NCBI GenBank assembly: GCA_036365515.1
Contig: CM070874.1
Coordinates: 46,003,083-46,067,082 of the forward strand
Reading direction: 5' to 3'
Source: Torymus aiolomorphi
Lineage: Eukaryota; Arthropoda; Insecta; Hymenoptera; Torymidae
DNA length: 64,000 nucleotides
Shown here: one piece after another, positions 11,603-25,400 of the stretch
Numbering within the stretch: the stretch's first letter is position 1
How the letters are laid out: every line of letters begins with the position of its first letter
Translations under genes and position numbers: made by a program
Notes under the pieces: model-generated
Seen by the model: only the letters and a program-made list of their open reading frames with translations
What the model was told of the DNA's origin: nothing
Database searches by the model: none

Positions 11603-12985
11603 TAACAAAATATTGCATAACTTTTTATATGCTCGATAGAAATGGAACATATTGCTCTTATTTTAAAGATAAGACGAATACGTATCGATTCCAATTTGGT
11701 TTTTGAAAATCCGTCGACTGCTTCAAAAGTTAGAAGAATTTTTTTGAGGGGGGAAAAAATGAAAAAAACAGTTTTGGATTTTTTAATGTAAAAAATGCAA
11801 TTTTAATTTTTTTTTTTTAATCGGACGGAATATGAAAGGTGTTGCTTTACTCTAAGAACCGCGTTGGATTTTTTTAAAAGCATGGATTTTTAACGGAGCT
11901 ATAGAAAACTTTTAATATTGAGTGATTTTAGTATAGGGTGGCCAAAAAGATATGCACGCAACTGTATATAACTCTACATCTCCACAAAATTTTAACTTGA
12001 TTAAACCAATTTTTGTTTTCTCTAGTTATCATGCCACAAAGAAAATGACTTTGTAAAATACGAAAATTTTCAAAATCAAATATCAAAATCAAAAAATAAT
12101 CCTACGATCTAATAATCTATAATTGTACGAAAATTGTCCATAAATTTGGAGCTAATACATGGAGCCGTTCTCGAGAAATTATGATTTAAAAAAAAGGTTA
12201 AAAAAATTTTAACCTCAAATATTTCTGAAATTTCTGGACTAATCATTTTGCCTAAAGAACTCGACCGAGAGTTATCCAAAATCTACCTCTACAAGGAATT
12301 TTGAAGTAATTAAGTCAATTTTACTTCCGTAACCGTTGGACATACAAAACTCATTTTTTTATATTTCAATTTTTTTCTTAAAAACTAGTCGACAAAATGG
12401 ATTCAAATTTTTAGAGATTATAGCTATTTATATTCTGCATTATCATGATTTTTTTCAAAAAAATTGACCATTTAGTTTAGGAGTTATAAGCTTTTTAAAA
12501 AAAAAACCGTTTTTGTTAATAACAAAAGAACCGTGAGAGCTAGAGATATTTTTTTTTTTTTTAGAAAACATAGGTATTTTAATGCTCTTTCGAATGTTAT
12601 CCATTAAATTCAAATATCTCGATCTTATCATTAAAATAAAGCAAAAATCAATTTTGAGAAAATCGAAAATTCGAAATAAAACAAAAACGCATCGGCGAAT
12701 CGAAAAACAAATTTTTGACACGCCATCACACAAAGAAAAATGAGATCTGTCCAGTTAAAATCGATCGAGTAGAAGCTAAGATCCAGGCGTATACACACAC
12801 ACACACACATCCATACAGACATTTTTCAAAAATCATGTATTCTGATTCCTAACACCTCGAAAAACGATTATAACATGTTTTTACAACAACTCAAAAAATT
12901 ACTATCACAAAGCTTCCTCTAGGAGGAAGCAATTGATGATTGAGCATATTCATTTTTTTAATCGTTTATAAGTTAAAATTTATTG
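11603..12985. repeat. Rearranged copy of the palindrome-family repeat
   Basis: The sequence from 11603 matches the palindrome arm around 2620-2670, then jumps to the part around 3042-3330 with the intervening 370 bp deleted, and continues through related AT-rich sequence. The segment 12360-12930 recurs at 43130-43940 in both orientations. It includes a short (CA)n tract near 12791-12811. No coding region is supported. It truncates the Gypsy gag at its left edge. Confidence 0.8.
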
Positions 12986-13025
12986 AGCGTATTTAGTTGA
13001 CAGTAAATTATTTTTTTTGTTTTAG

Positions 13026-13185
13026 AACGTTCGAATCCAAAGATGTTAACCAAATCTCAGAGGGAAATTCATCAAATGTAACAGAAATTTCTTCAGAGAG
13101 TCCAATGAGAGTTCAAACTGTCCAAATGAGTGTAACAGACAATGCATCTGGCGTTATAGCTGCTGTCTCTGAGCCATCAAAGTAA
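13026..13185 (+). CDS. Possible terminal coding exon of an unidentified host gene
   Basis: A strong splice acceptor (pyrimidine run ending TTTTGTTTTAG) precedes an open frame of 53 codons ending at TAA 13183-13185. The peptide is Ser/Thr/Val-rich (for example VQTVQMSVTDNASGVIAAV) and lacks transposon motifs. It is followed by more than 1 kb of apparently non-repetitive AT-rich sequence with AATAAA-type signals, as a 3' UTR would be. The exon would start after two bases of a split codon. The upstream exons would have to lie left of the Gypsy element or outside the window. I do not recognise the family, and chance is not excluded. Confidence 0.45.
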
Positions 13186-14400
13186 AAGTTAACCGTCAAG
13201 TGTCAAATAGCAATAGACATACACCATATCAGAATGACCTTACTATTTTCCCAGAGTACTTTACATTTGTACACTCATTATATTGGCCTTACATACCTAA
13301 AGTTAGAGGTTCAAAGATTTGAAACTTGATATGATCAAATTACGTTCGCGTACATTCGGCGAAAATTATTCAATTACAAGAACTATCTCTATCTTTGGGC
13401 AATGTTCTCAAGTACAAATGTTTCTTTCCTCCTTGTGTATTAAGCTAATTGTTAAAAGCTCTTAAATTTTAACTCGTACGTAATAACTTGATACGAGGAC
13501 AGTCTTTTTAAATGATATGATGCTTTTTGGCAGCGTTTCCTTTACCTATACAAGAGAATCTATTTTGTTATGATGATCGCAAGTAAAACTTCAGTGGCTG
13601 GTAGGTGTACTTTAAAGAAGAAATTAACGCGCGATTGATGGTAAATGCTCAAAAGATTTGCATTGAAGTTTCGAGGAAACGCTGTCTATAATAGGAAATA
13701 TGTATGTATTATATTGTATAACACGTCGTAGACGTGTTAAAAAGGTAGTCAAAGTACAAGATTATACGAGAATTAACGAGCAAAAACGCTGTGCATTGGC
13801 GAGCGTGACGATCTCTCTAACTCTCCAGTCACTGTATTTGAACTGATTCACGGTATTTCATTTTACACAAGTAATCATGTATTACGCAGCATTGTATACT
13901 GCAACAATGTTAGATAAACATATAATACGCGAGGCTATTTGAGGAACTATCATTATAGTCCGATATATTACACAATGAATTAGTGCTTTTGCTTTTTCGA
14001 AAGATAAAACAGAAGTACTTAGGTACAGTGCCTACAAATTGCTTAAAAACTTATTCCTATATGCCGCAATATGGTATAGATGAAGATAATGAGTATTTTT
14101 ATTAGGTTATAAATTACTATTAGGTTGACATTTCAAGTTACTGTGCCGTAAAATGTGCCCTGTTTGCATTCCAATAAGAATTTTAAAATAAAAGAACATA
14201 AAAGGAGATGTTTTAGTACTTTAATCATTGTCTCTTTTCTTTTGATTTGAGGATTTTTTAAGCATGGAATATCAATTTTCTGAAAGTGTTAATACATATG
14301 GTGGTAGTCTTTAGGTACTTCGTTATACTTGACCGATTATAAAATAATTTGTGTTAACCAGTTTTATAATTGTTAAATATTTTAAGAAATAAATATTATT
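13186..14400 (+). other. Probable 3' UTR of the terminal exon
   Basis: About 1.2 kb of AT-rich, non-coding sequence that does not repeat elsewhere in the window. Candidate polyadenylation hexamers occur near 14188 (AATAAA) and at 14389-14394 (AATAAA), the latter followed by a T-rich stretch. This is inferred from position only. Confidence 0.4.
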
Positions 14401-16151
14401 TAAGTCAACAAGTATGCTTTTAATTTCATTTTTAATTTTATTTTTAAAATATTGTAAATATCTCCGTAAGAAAAAAATCTGTATACATTTTTGCAAACAT
14501 TTTTACAAAACATTTTGCAGAAGATTACCTGATAAATTCCTACAAAAAATTTGGCTACAGAAAAATTCAACAGAAAACATCTGCCCTCACCCCACTAAGA
14601 TAGGCGGAACGCACTTATTTTGGTTTTCGAAAATAACCTATTGGGACTTTTTTGGTTACTAAAAGAAATAAGTTCTGTCCGAGTCCGAACCCCTTCTTCC
14701 TCCATCCCTAAGTAAAAAAAAACTTCTTATTCTAGATTTTAATTTTCATCTCAAAAATGCGAAACGGAAAATATCTAAAAAAATCATGTTTATAGGGAAA
14801 CGATCAGTAAATCTGTGGGTGCCCGGAAAAACGACTTAAGTCCATTTTTTCAAATTTGAGATAACATTACATTCCATATACTTAAGTACCTATCTTTCAT
14901 ATGATACAGTCATAATAAGTAAAAATGTGCGGGAATCACGAGATAACGCTAGTGCAAAACGACTTAAGTCCATTTCGTTAAAAATTTTTCCCGGATAAAC
15001 AACTTAAGTCCACATTTTATACATAAATCAATTTTTAATAATACTCTTAATTGATTTAAATTTGTACATTAATTAAAAAAAAAGTAAAGTATTAAATAAA
15101 AAAGAGGCTTTATTTTGCTAAAAAAAAGACTTAATTTGAATATTTATTTAACTGCATTGTTTATCTCAATACAAATAACATTGAATAAATAATTAACAAA
15201 ATTTGAAAACTGACAAAAATAATATTGCATTTATTAGTTTCATTTCCAAAAAAACGACTTAAGTCCATGTTCCCGAAAAACCGACTTAAATCCAAATATT
15301 GCTGTATTTCCTTAAAAGATAAAGAAGCTATTTTTTATCTGGTATGACTATTGAAAAGGTACCCAAACTACACTAAGTGAGCATAATTTCGAAACTGAAC
15401 TTGCATTCATCGATCGAGTTTCAATAGTAACCTTAAAATCGCGATTTCTCAAAAACATAAAAAGTGATTTAAGTCGTTTTTCTGTGCAACTACAGAAATA
15501 TACCCGATATTTTCAGATCCATGGTCACCTTCAAGGCCAAAAATAATCTTCAAAATTTGAATTCCACATAACTTTCAAAAAATATAGTCATCGATATTTT
15601 TTTTAATGTGTATTTTGACATTTTTTAACAACTTTCTAACGGTGGGTCATCATCAAAATCTCAAAAAACTGCTTTTTTAGGTTATTTTGACCTATAATTT
15701 GTCAATAATACAGTTTACATGTTAGGAAAAAGTCCTGTCATATTAAGAATACACTAATAAATGACTCTGAATTTTTCCAGATTTTTTCAAGGTTTCCTTC
15801 AAGGTTAAAAAAAAGTAAAAACAGAAAATAACAGTACTTCTACAACTATTAAATATTTTTCACAAGGTATAAGTATAGTATTCAAAAAATAATTCTTTAA
15901 AATACAATAATGAGTAAATGCACTTATTTCATCTATACACGGAAAGAATTTTCTGGAGTAGTTCCCTTTTTCGACGTTACGCGAGCGAAAGCGATTCCTC
16001 CATGTGATTTGGTACTCAATCCCGAGCGAATGACACCCAGTGTCTTAAACATGAGTAATAGATGTCGGTCGCGACGGAAACGTCATCGCCCGGCATAGAC
16101 CGAAAACAGTTGCCTCGCGTAACAAGGCAATGATCCAACCGTCAACATTTG
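14401..16151. other. Non-coding region with recurrent ACTTAAGT motif
   Basis: No ORF here is supported. Between about 14825 and 15480 the motif CGACTTAAGTCCAT or a close variant occurs near 14834, 14957, 14996, 15254, 15281 and, reversed, 15463. The rest is AT-rich with no recognised element. Confidence 0.6.
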
Positions 16152-16330
16152 TGTACACCTGATGGACATTGATTCGCGTGGAACGTGCCCCCTCAGTTTC
16201 AAAATCCTACAATCTCATTAGCCAATTCGGGTGTAACCATTAATCTTACATTGGAATTGTCCAATGGGATTCTAGCATTTTAAAACTGAGGAGGCACGTT
16301 CCACGCGAATCACTGTCCACTGGGTGTACA
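16152..16330. repeat. 179 bp near-complete hairpin (MITE-like)
   Basis: The ends TGTACACC and GGTGTACA start two inverted arms that pair almost to the centre. The core arm GATTCGCGTGGAACGTGCC is exactly mirrored. The loop is about 20-25 bp near 16240. There is no coding capacity. It could be a small MITE or give a long hairpin RNA. Confidence 0.85.
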
Positions 16331-16371
16331 TGCAAATAATGATTCGAGCATTCCGCAGGTGAAATTGACTG

Positions 16372-16441
16372 ATGGAAAGCGGAAAAATGGAGAAATTTTT
16401 AGAAGACAATGAATTTATGTTGATGCTCGAAGACTTTCAGC
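16372..16441 (+). CDS. Possible first coding exon
   Basis: An ATG at 16372 opens 23 codons (including MEKFLEDNEFMLMLEDFQ), ending at a consensus donor GTAAGTATT at 16442. No downstream exon was found on this strand, and the peptide matches nothing I recognise. A decayed transposon exon is as likely as a host gene. Confidence 0.2.
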
Positions 16442-16799
16442 GTAAGTATTTGATTACTTTTTGAACTATTTTTATTGAAAAGATTTGTATTAAATTATAA
16501 CCTGAAAATTTAATTTTTTTTGCAATTTCCGATCTAAGAAAAAAGTTCTAACCCTAAAAATAATGAAAGGCTATTACAAGAAACAGTAAAAGGACGATTT
16601 ATCCCATAAATTACACGGTTTGATGTATTATTTGTTAATAATCGTTAGTTAAAAAGTGCGACAAATATACTTGTAGAATGTGGCCATATTTATTTTATGA
16701 CCAATTTTGAAAGTCTCTGATTGGCTGCTTCTTACAAGGGAAGTACCTGTACTGAGAACTTCAAATAAATTCCAAACCTATATTAAGTAGTAGTACTCA

Positions 16800-17410
16800 A
16801 TGTGACATTTACGAAAACATTTTTTTTTATCGGCTGAGGAGCCCTTTATAAGGGTTAAAACCACCCTTAAAGTTGACCCTCAAAAGCGTTTTTTTTAATA
16901 TATCTCGGCTTCTATTCAACTTTTTCCAATCAAACCAACTGGAATGAGTTTCTCATAGAAAAAACAAGATATCCGTAGTAATCTGAACATTGGGGGTTGC
17001 CAACCCTTATTTTTTAGAGGGCGAAATTGTGTTTTTTTAAGTATATTTTTATTATAAAAATTCACAAAATAACTAAAAATGGATTCAAATATTATTTTTA
17101 CAAGCTACACGAAAAATTAAAATTGACGTACTTCAGGATTTTCCTCTAAAAAGCCCCTTAAGAGGGTAAACCACCCCTAACACAAATAAATTTTGTATAT
17201 TTTTTCAGCCATTAGCTTCTTCCTAAATATTAGTATATATGGGTTTTTGAGGTCGCTGATTACGAATCTGCAGTTGGATTTAAAAAATTCGAAATGGTGG
17301 ATTCAATATGGTAGATAAATTTTTTAGGAATACTTTTAATTTTACGAAAAATAGTATATAGAGGTTTTCAGGATTGCTGAAATTATGAAAAGTTTTAACG
17401 TGGTTCTTTT
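16800..17410. repeat. Dispersed repeat, copy 1 (inverted partner at 40360-40960)
   Basis: About 600 bp is matched, with scattered differences, by the reverse complement at 40360-40960. Landmarks are TATCGGCTGAGGAGCC and GGTCGCTGATTACGAATCTG. The second landmark also has a variant in the first palindrome (2070-2095), linking these repeats. No ORF is supported. Confidence 0.85.
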
Positions 17411-17689
17411 TATTTCCAATATACTAAACTATATACGGAAAGCTTTGAACCCTGAAACACAGAAAATTGCTATTCAAAAGTTTATAAACCCCCAGGATCC
17501 AGTAAGTTATATGGTACATACAAGCTTTTAACCCTACATTCAATAACCCTGTTTAGTCAATTAATTACTTAAGAACGAATTAATATGATGAAATGAGAGG
17601 CAAGCAAGAGTAGAAATGTAAGCAATCTAAATACGATACAATATTTTCAAGATGTATTTTATAATATCCTCAACATGAAAATTTTATAA

Positions 17690-19100
17690 ATCAAATGTTA
17701 TTGATAACAAATTGTGATTGTGATTAAAAAATGACATCTACCAGTATTTGGTGTAATATAAAAAAATAAAATACCGGTAAAATGTGTTGCATGAAATGTT
17801 ATATCAAATTAAAAAACTTCTCCTTAAAATCAGTTTCAAATATTTTGAAAATAGCTCAAGTGTGTATTAATAAGTAATTACGTCTTATGAGGTTTATAAA
17901 CATCATAATAAACTTTTGCATACAAAAAAATATTGCTCAGTGACACGCGAGGTTATATATATAAATATACAATATAATTTTCAGTGTTTAAAATATGGTA
18001 CTGGTATGACGTGCTACATGAAGTGTTTATAATTAAATTTTAAAACTTCTATTAAAAATCAGTTTCAAATATTTGAGAATAGAACAAGTGTGTATTAATA
18101 AATAAAATAATTATTTTAGAAGAATATTAAAAATTGGTCTTCATATTTGACACGATTAAATTATTATTATTACAAAACGACATCTAATCAGTATTTTGCG
18201 TAATAAATAAAATAAAATACCGGTATGATGTGTTGCATGAAGTGCATATATAACTAAATTTTATTGATGACAAATAACATATAGTGATTAAAAAATGGCA
18301 TGTAATCAGTGTTTTGTATTATTAAATAAAATAAAATATCAGTATGATATGTCCAATGAAGTGCATATATAAATCAAATGTTATTGATAACAAATTGTGA
18401 TTACAAAATGACATCTATCAGTATTTGGTGTAATATAAAAAAATAAAATACGGGTAAAATGTGTTGCATGAAATGTTATATCAAATTTAAAAACTTCTCC
18501 TTAAAATCAGTTTCAAATATTTTGAAAATAGCTTAAGCGTGTATTAATAAGTAATTACATCTTATGAGGTTCATAAACATCATAATAAACTTTTGCATAC
18601 AAGAAAATATTGCTCAGTGACACGCGAGGTTATATATAAATATACAATATAATTTTCAATGTTTTGTCTAATAATAAATAAAATATGGTACTGGTACGAC
18701 GTGCTACATGAAGTGTTTATAATCAAATTTTAAAACTTCTATTAAAAATCAGTTTCAAATATTTGAGAATAGAACAAGTGTGTATTAATATAAATAAAAT
18801 AATTACATGTTATGAGATTCATAAACTTCATAATAAGCTTTTGCATAGAAAAAAATATTGCTGAGTGATATATAATTTTCAGTGTTTTGTGTAATAAATA
18901 AAATAAAGTAACTGGTATGATGTCTTACATGAAGTGTTTATAATCAAATTTTTAAAACTTCTATTAAAAATCAGTTTCAAATATTTTTTTAATATAACAA
19001 GTGTGTATTAATAATAAATAATTACGCTCTATGAGTTTCATATAATTTGCATAGAAGAAAATATTGCTTAGTGACATAAATATATAACATAATTTTCAGC
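17690..19100. repeat. Degenerate tandem repeats in left arm (outer block)
   Basis: Related units recur with landmarks TCAGTTTCAAATATTT and ATGAAGTG, at about 17830, 18060, 18510, 18750 and 18975. Unit length varies between about 230 and 450 bp. The mirror block is at about 24980-26390. Confidence 0.8.
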
Positions 19101-21170
19101 AAAATTTTTAGAAAGTCGAACTTGAAATGTTAAAAGATATTTAAAAAACTTTTTCTGTGAATACGTTTGTAATAAACTCCTTAAATACAAATCAAACAAT
19201 AGAAAGTAATGAAATCAATAGCATAAAGTCAAGTATTTACTACTCTCTCCTCCCACCTCTCTCTCTTTTCTATCTCACACCAAAAACCTCATTTAAATCC
19301 ATTCAATATACATTTTTCATAAAGCTTATGTAATAAAAAACAAAAGAAAGTTGTGATATCCCCCCGCCCTCTCTCTCTTTCTCCCCCCCTCTCTCTCTCT
19401 CTCTCACGCCAAATACCTCATTTAAATACATTCAATATATTTTTTTATAAAGCTTTTATAATAAAACATTTTTATATTACTTTTTAAAAAAGTATAAACC
19501 TAGGCAAGTAACAGTGTATTACCAGCCGCTTCTATGTAATTTTCTCTACGCAAAATTTTTAGAAAGTCGAACTTGAAATGTTAAAAGATATTTAAAAAAC
19601 TTTTTCTGTGAATACGTTTGTAATAAACTCGTTAAATACAAATCAAACAATAGAAAGTAATGAAATCAATAGCATAAAGTCAAGTATTTACTACTCTCTC
19701 CTCCCACCTCTCTCTCTTTTCTATCTCACACCAAAAACCTCATTTAAATCCATTCAATATACATTTTTCATAAAGCTTATGTAATAAAAAACAAAAGAAA
19801 GTTGTGATATCCCCCCGCCCTCTCTCTCTCTCCCCCCCTTTTTTCACTCTCACGCCAAATACCTCATTTAAATACATTCAATATATTTTTTTATAAAGCT
19901 TTTATAATAAAACATTTTTATATTACTTTTTACAAAAGTATAAACCAAGGCAAGTAACAGTGTATTACCAGCCGCTTCTATGTAATTTTCTCTACGAAAA
20001 ATTTTTAGAAAGACGAACTTAAAATGGTAAAAAATATTTAAAAAACTTTTTCTGTGAATACGTTTGTAATAAACTCATTAAATACAAATCTAACAAAAGA
20101 AAGTAATGAAATCAATACGCATAAAGTCAAGTACTTACCATTAATTCTTGGAATAAATAAAAAATTTTTTTTTTTATTTAAAGAATTCATTTAATCGCCA
20201 ACACTTATATCTATGTGAATATTACTATTTCAAATACGTTTTGTCGATAGCTATGTTTTTTTCAACTTGAAGACCTAAAATTTATCTTCCTTGGAACATT
20301 GTATATTGGAATCAAAATTTCATTTAAATAACGATATTTGATGTAAAAATTTCTACAAATTAAACAAAAGAAAGTTATGAAATCAATTCCTATAAAGTCA
20401 AGTATTTATTACTATTAAGTCAAGTATTTATTATTCAATATATTTTTTTATAAAGCTTTTATAATAAAACATTTTTATATTACTTTTTACAAAAGTATAA
20501 ACCAAGGCAAGTAACAGTGTATTACCAGCCGCTTCTATGTAATTTTCTCTACGAAAAATTTTTAGAAAGACGAACTTAAAATGGTAAAAAATATTTAAAA
20601 AACTTTTTCTGTGAATACGTTTGTAATAAACTCATTAAATACAAATCTAACAAAAGAAAGTAATGAAATCAATACGCATAAAGTCAAGTACTTACCATTA
20701 ATTCTTGGAATAAATAAAAAATTTTTTTTTTATTTAAAGAATTCATTTAATCGCCAACACTTATATCTATGTGAATATTATTATTTCAAATACGTTTTGT
20801 CGATAGCTATGTTTTTTTCAACTTGAAGACCTAAAATTTATCTTCCTTGGAACATTGTATATTGGAATCAAAATTTCATTTAAATAACGATGTTTGATGT
20901 AAAAATTTCTACAAATTAAACAAAAGAAAGTTATGAAATCAATTCCTATAAAGTCAAGTATTTATTATCATAAATCTATTTTCGGAGTAAATACATTTTT
21001 TATTACAAACATTTATTCGCCAACGCTTGTATATATTTTTATATGTTACTTCAACAAAGAATATAGAAGTTCAAAATTTCGAACTCAAAGACAAAAAAAT
21101 TCATTTTCCTTCAAGATATTGCATGTTGGAATTGAATTCATTTAAACGACATTTTTTAAATAATACAAAA
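19101..21170. repeat. Tandem array of about 450-557 bp units (inner block of left arm)
   Basis: Units start with AAAATTTTTAGAAAG near 19101, 19552, 19997 and 20554, giving spacings of about 451, 445 and 557 bp. The first two contain TC-rich tracts flanked by CTCATTTAAAT sequences. The mirror array lies in 22910-24975. Confidence 0.85.
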
Positions 21171-21670
21171 GAAAGTTGTGATATCAATTCCCAGATAATC
21201 AAGTATTTTTATTATCATTTAAACCACGACATTTTTTATAAATTATGCAAAAGAATGTTGTGATATCTATTCCCAGATAGTTAAGTATTTTTATTATAAT
21301 TATAATTGAGTTGATTATATATTATAACGATACTTTCTTTTTCGAACAATATCTTTTACATTATATATGATTGAGATGTTAATGGTTCAACGGTCAATTT
21401 TTACGTTTATATCCATGTGGCCTAGTGGAATTGCTTACTCTATTTATTATATAATATTTATAATAATAAGCCAGCTATCCCAAAAGTTCTTAAGAAATAA
21501 GAAATTTTTTCAAAAAGTTTTCCACAGAAATTTGAATATCTTTTTATAAAACTTTGAGATACTGTAAAATATTTATTAAACTTATATGTAGATTTGTTTG
21601 ACACATTTTAAAGGTTTTTCATTGTAAAAAATTAATGATAAACATACTTGCCGGACCCGTCCTTTGGCAG

Positions 21671-22407
21671 TTTTTAGCGAAACAGTTGACTATTAAAAAA
21701 AGAAAATTTCTAGAACTGTTTTGGCAACATTGCTTAGTTTTCGCTTTTCGGTAAGGCGATGTAAGGCCCCTTAGTTACCGCCGACTGAAGTCCCGTTTTT
21801 CTCATTCAATTTTTAATTTTGACAAAAAATCTCTCTGACATGTTATAGATTTGATAACTAACTATAACACACCAGAGTGATATTGTCTCCAAACTCAAAA
21901 TTGAATGAAAATAATGTATCCCTGCAATCATCAGTAACGGATGGCACTAACATCGCCTTAAATTGATTGTCGATTAATTTTATTTCAATTTCAATTAGTT
22001 TATTGACATAGTTTATTGAAATTCAATAGTTTAATTGAATTCAACTATACGACGAGTATTAATATTATTATAAATAGTAACACATCTACTTGAGTCAGTG
22101 CTGGCCATGAATGGATTTCATAATGATAACATTAATTTTTTGTATAGTTCATGACTAAATGTCATACGCAAATGCATGCAGTATACATGATAATTGTTAT
22201 ATGAACTTTATATTATTAGAACATTACAATAATAAGATTATTATCAATTACTTTTATAATTTTATCAAATAATATTTTTTGAAGTACTCTACTTTTATTA
22301 TGCAATTGTATTCTTAACGTGCCAAAAGGATATTTATTTCTAAATCGTTAATGTACTAATAATCATTCGATATTTCTTTAGCAAATTATGTAGCTCAATA
22401 GCTTGAA
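21671..22407. other. Loop of the 8.8 kb palindrome
   Basis: This single-copy AT-rich 737 bp sequence between the arms has no supported ORF, tRNA or known element end. It is the only part of this structure present once. Confidence 0.6.
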
Positions 22408-25400
22408 CTGCCAAAGGACGGGTCCGGCAAGTATGTTTATCATTAATTTTTTACAATGAAAAACCTTTAAAATGTGTCAAACAAATCTACATATAAGTTT
22501 AATAAATATTTTACAGTATCTCAAAGTTTTATAAAAAGATATTCAAATTTCTGTGGAAAACTTTTTGAAAAAATTTCTTATTTCTTAAGAACTTTTGGGA
22601 TAGCTGGCTTATTATTATAAATATTATATAATAAATAGAGTAAGCAATTCCACTAGGCCACATGGATATAAACGTAAAAATTGACCGTTGAACCATTAAC
22701 ATCTCAATCATATATAATGTAAAAGATATTGTTCGAAAAAGAAAGTATCGTTATAATATATAATCAACTCAATTATAATTATAATAAAAATACTTAACTA
22801 TCTGGGAATAGATATCACAACATTCTTTTGCATAATTTATAAAAAATGTCGTGGTTTAAATGATAATAAAAATACTTGATTATCTGGGAATTGATATCAC
22901 AACTTTCTTTTGTATTATTTAAAAAATGTCGTTTAAATGAATTCAATTCCAACATGCAATATCTTGAAGGAAAATGAATTTTTTGTCATTGAGTTCGAAA
23001 TTTTGAACTTCTATATTCTTTGTTGAAGTAACATATAAAAATATATACAAGCGTTGGCGAATAAATGTTTGTAATAAAAAAATGTATTTACTCCGAAAAT
23101 AGATTTATGATAATAAATACTTGACTTTATAGGAATTGATTTCATAACTTTCTTTTGTTTAATTTGTAGAAATTTTTACATCAAACATCGTTATTTAAAT
23201 GAAATTTTGATTCCAATATACAATGTTCCAAGGAAGATAAATTTTAGGTCTTCAAGTTGAAAAAAACATAGCTATCGACAAAACGTATTTGAAATAATAA
23301 TATTCACATAGATATAAGTGTTGGCGATTAAATGAATTCTTTAAATAAAAAAAAAATTTTTTATTTATTCCAAGAATTAATGGTAAGTACTTGACTTTAT
23401 GCGTATTGATTTCATTACTTTCTTTTGTTAGATTTGTATTTAATGAGTTTATTACAAACGTATTCACAGAAAAAGTTTTTTAAATATTTTTACCATTTTA
23501 AGTTCGTCTTTCTAAAAATTTTTCGTAGAGAAAATTACATAGAAGCGGCTGGTAATACACTGTTACTTGCCTTGGTTTATACTTTTGTAAAAAGTAATAT
23601 AAAAATGTTTTATTATAAAAGCTTTATAAAAAAATATATTGAATAATAAATACTTGACTTAATATAATAAATACTTGACTTTATAGGAATTGATTTCATA
23701 ACTTTCTTTTGTTTAATTTGTAGAAATTTTTACATCAAATATCGTTATTTAAATGAAATTTTGATTCCAATATACAATGTTCCAAGGAAGATAAATTTTA
23801 GGTCTTCAAGTTGAAAAAAACATAGCTATCGACAAAACGTATTTGAAATAGTAATATTCACATAGATATAAGTGTTGGCGATTAAATGAATTCTTTAAAT
23901 AAAAAAAAAAATTTTTTATTTATTCCAAGAATTAATGGTAAGTACTTGACTTTATGCGTATTGATTTCATTACTTTCTTTTGTTAGATTTGTATTTAATG
24001 AGTTTATTACAAACGTATTCACAGAAAAAGTTTTTTAAATATTTTTTACCATTTTAAGTTCGTCTTTCTAAAAATTTTTCGTAGAGAAAATTACATAGAA
24101 GCGGCTGGTAATACACTGTTACTTGCCTTGGTTTATACTTTTGTAAAAAGTAATATAAAAATGTTTTATTATAAAAGCTTTATAAAAAAATATATTGAAT
24201 GTATTTAAATGAGGTATTTGGCGTGAGAGTGAAGAAAGGATGGGAGAGAGAGAGAGGGCGGGGGGATATCACAACTTTCTTTTGTTTTTTATTACATAAG
24301 CTTTATGAAAAATGTATATTGAATGGATTTAAATGAGGTTTTTGGTGTGAGATAGAAAAGAGAGAGAGGTGGGAGGAGAGAGTAGTAAATACTTGACTTT
24401 ATGCTATTGATTTCATTACTTTCTATTGTTTGATTTGTATTTAACGAGTTTATTACAAACGTATTCACAGAAAAAGTTTTTTAAATATCTTTTAACATTT
24501 CAAGTTCGACTTTCTAAAAATTTTGCGTAGAGAAAATTACATAGAAGCGGCTGGTAATACACTGTTACTTGCCTAGGTTTATACTTTTTTAAAAAGTAAT
24601 ATAAAAATGTTTTATTATAAAAGCTTTATAAAAAAATATATTGAATGTATTTAAATGAGGTATTTGGCGTGAGAGAGAGAGAGAGAGGGGGGGAGAAAGA
24701 GAGAGAGGGCGGTGGGATATCACAACTTTCTTTTGTTTTTTATTACATAAGCTTTATGAAAAATGTATATTGAATGGATTTAAATGAGGTTTTTGGTGTG
24801 AGATAGAAAAGAGAGAGAGGTGGGAGGAGAGAGTAGTAAATACTTGACTTTATGCTATTGATTTCATTACTTTCTATTGTTTGATTTGTATTTAAGGAGT
24901 TTATTACAAACGTATTCACAGAAAAAGTTTTTTAAATATCTTTTAACATTTCAAGTTCGACTTTCTAAAAATTTTGCTGAAAATTATGTTATATATTTAT
25001 GTCACTAAGCAATATTTTCTTCTATGCAAATTATATGAAACTCATAGAGCGTAATTATTTATTATTAATACACACTTGTTATATTAAAAAAATATTTGAA
25101 ACTGATTTTTAATAGAAGTTTTAAAAATTTGATTATAAACACTTCATGTAAGACATCATACCAGTTACTTTATTTTATTTATTACACAAAACACTGAAAA
25201 TTATATATCACTCAGCAATATTTTTTTCTATGCAAAAGCTTATTATGAAGTTTATGAATCTCATAACATGTAATTATTTTATTTATATTAATACACACTT
25301 GTTCTATTCTCAAATATTTGAAACTGATTTTTAATAGAAGTTTTAAAATTTGATTATAAACACTTCATGTAGCACGTCGTACCAGTACCATATTTTATTT

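Noticed and set aside
20611..23646. ORFs of 60-78 codons in the 8.8 kb palindrome
   Set aside because: AT-rich, no motif. The mirrored identity reflects DNA-level duplication, not protein selection.
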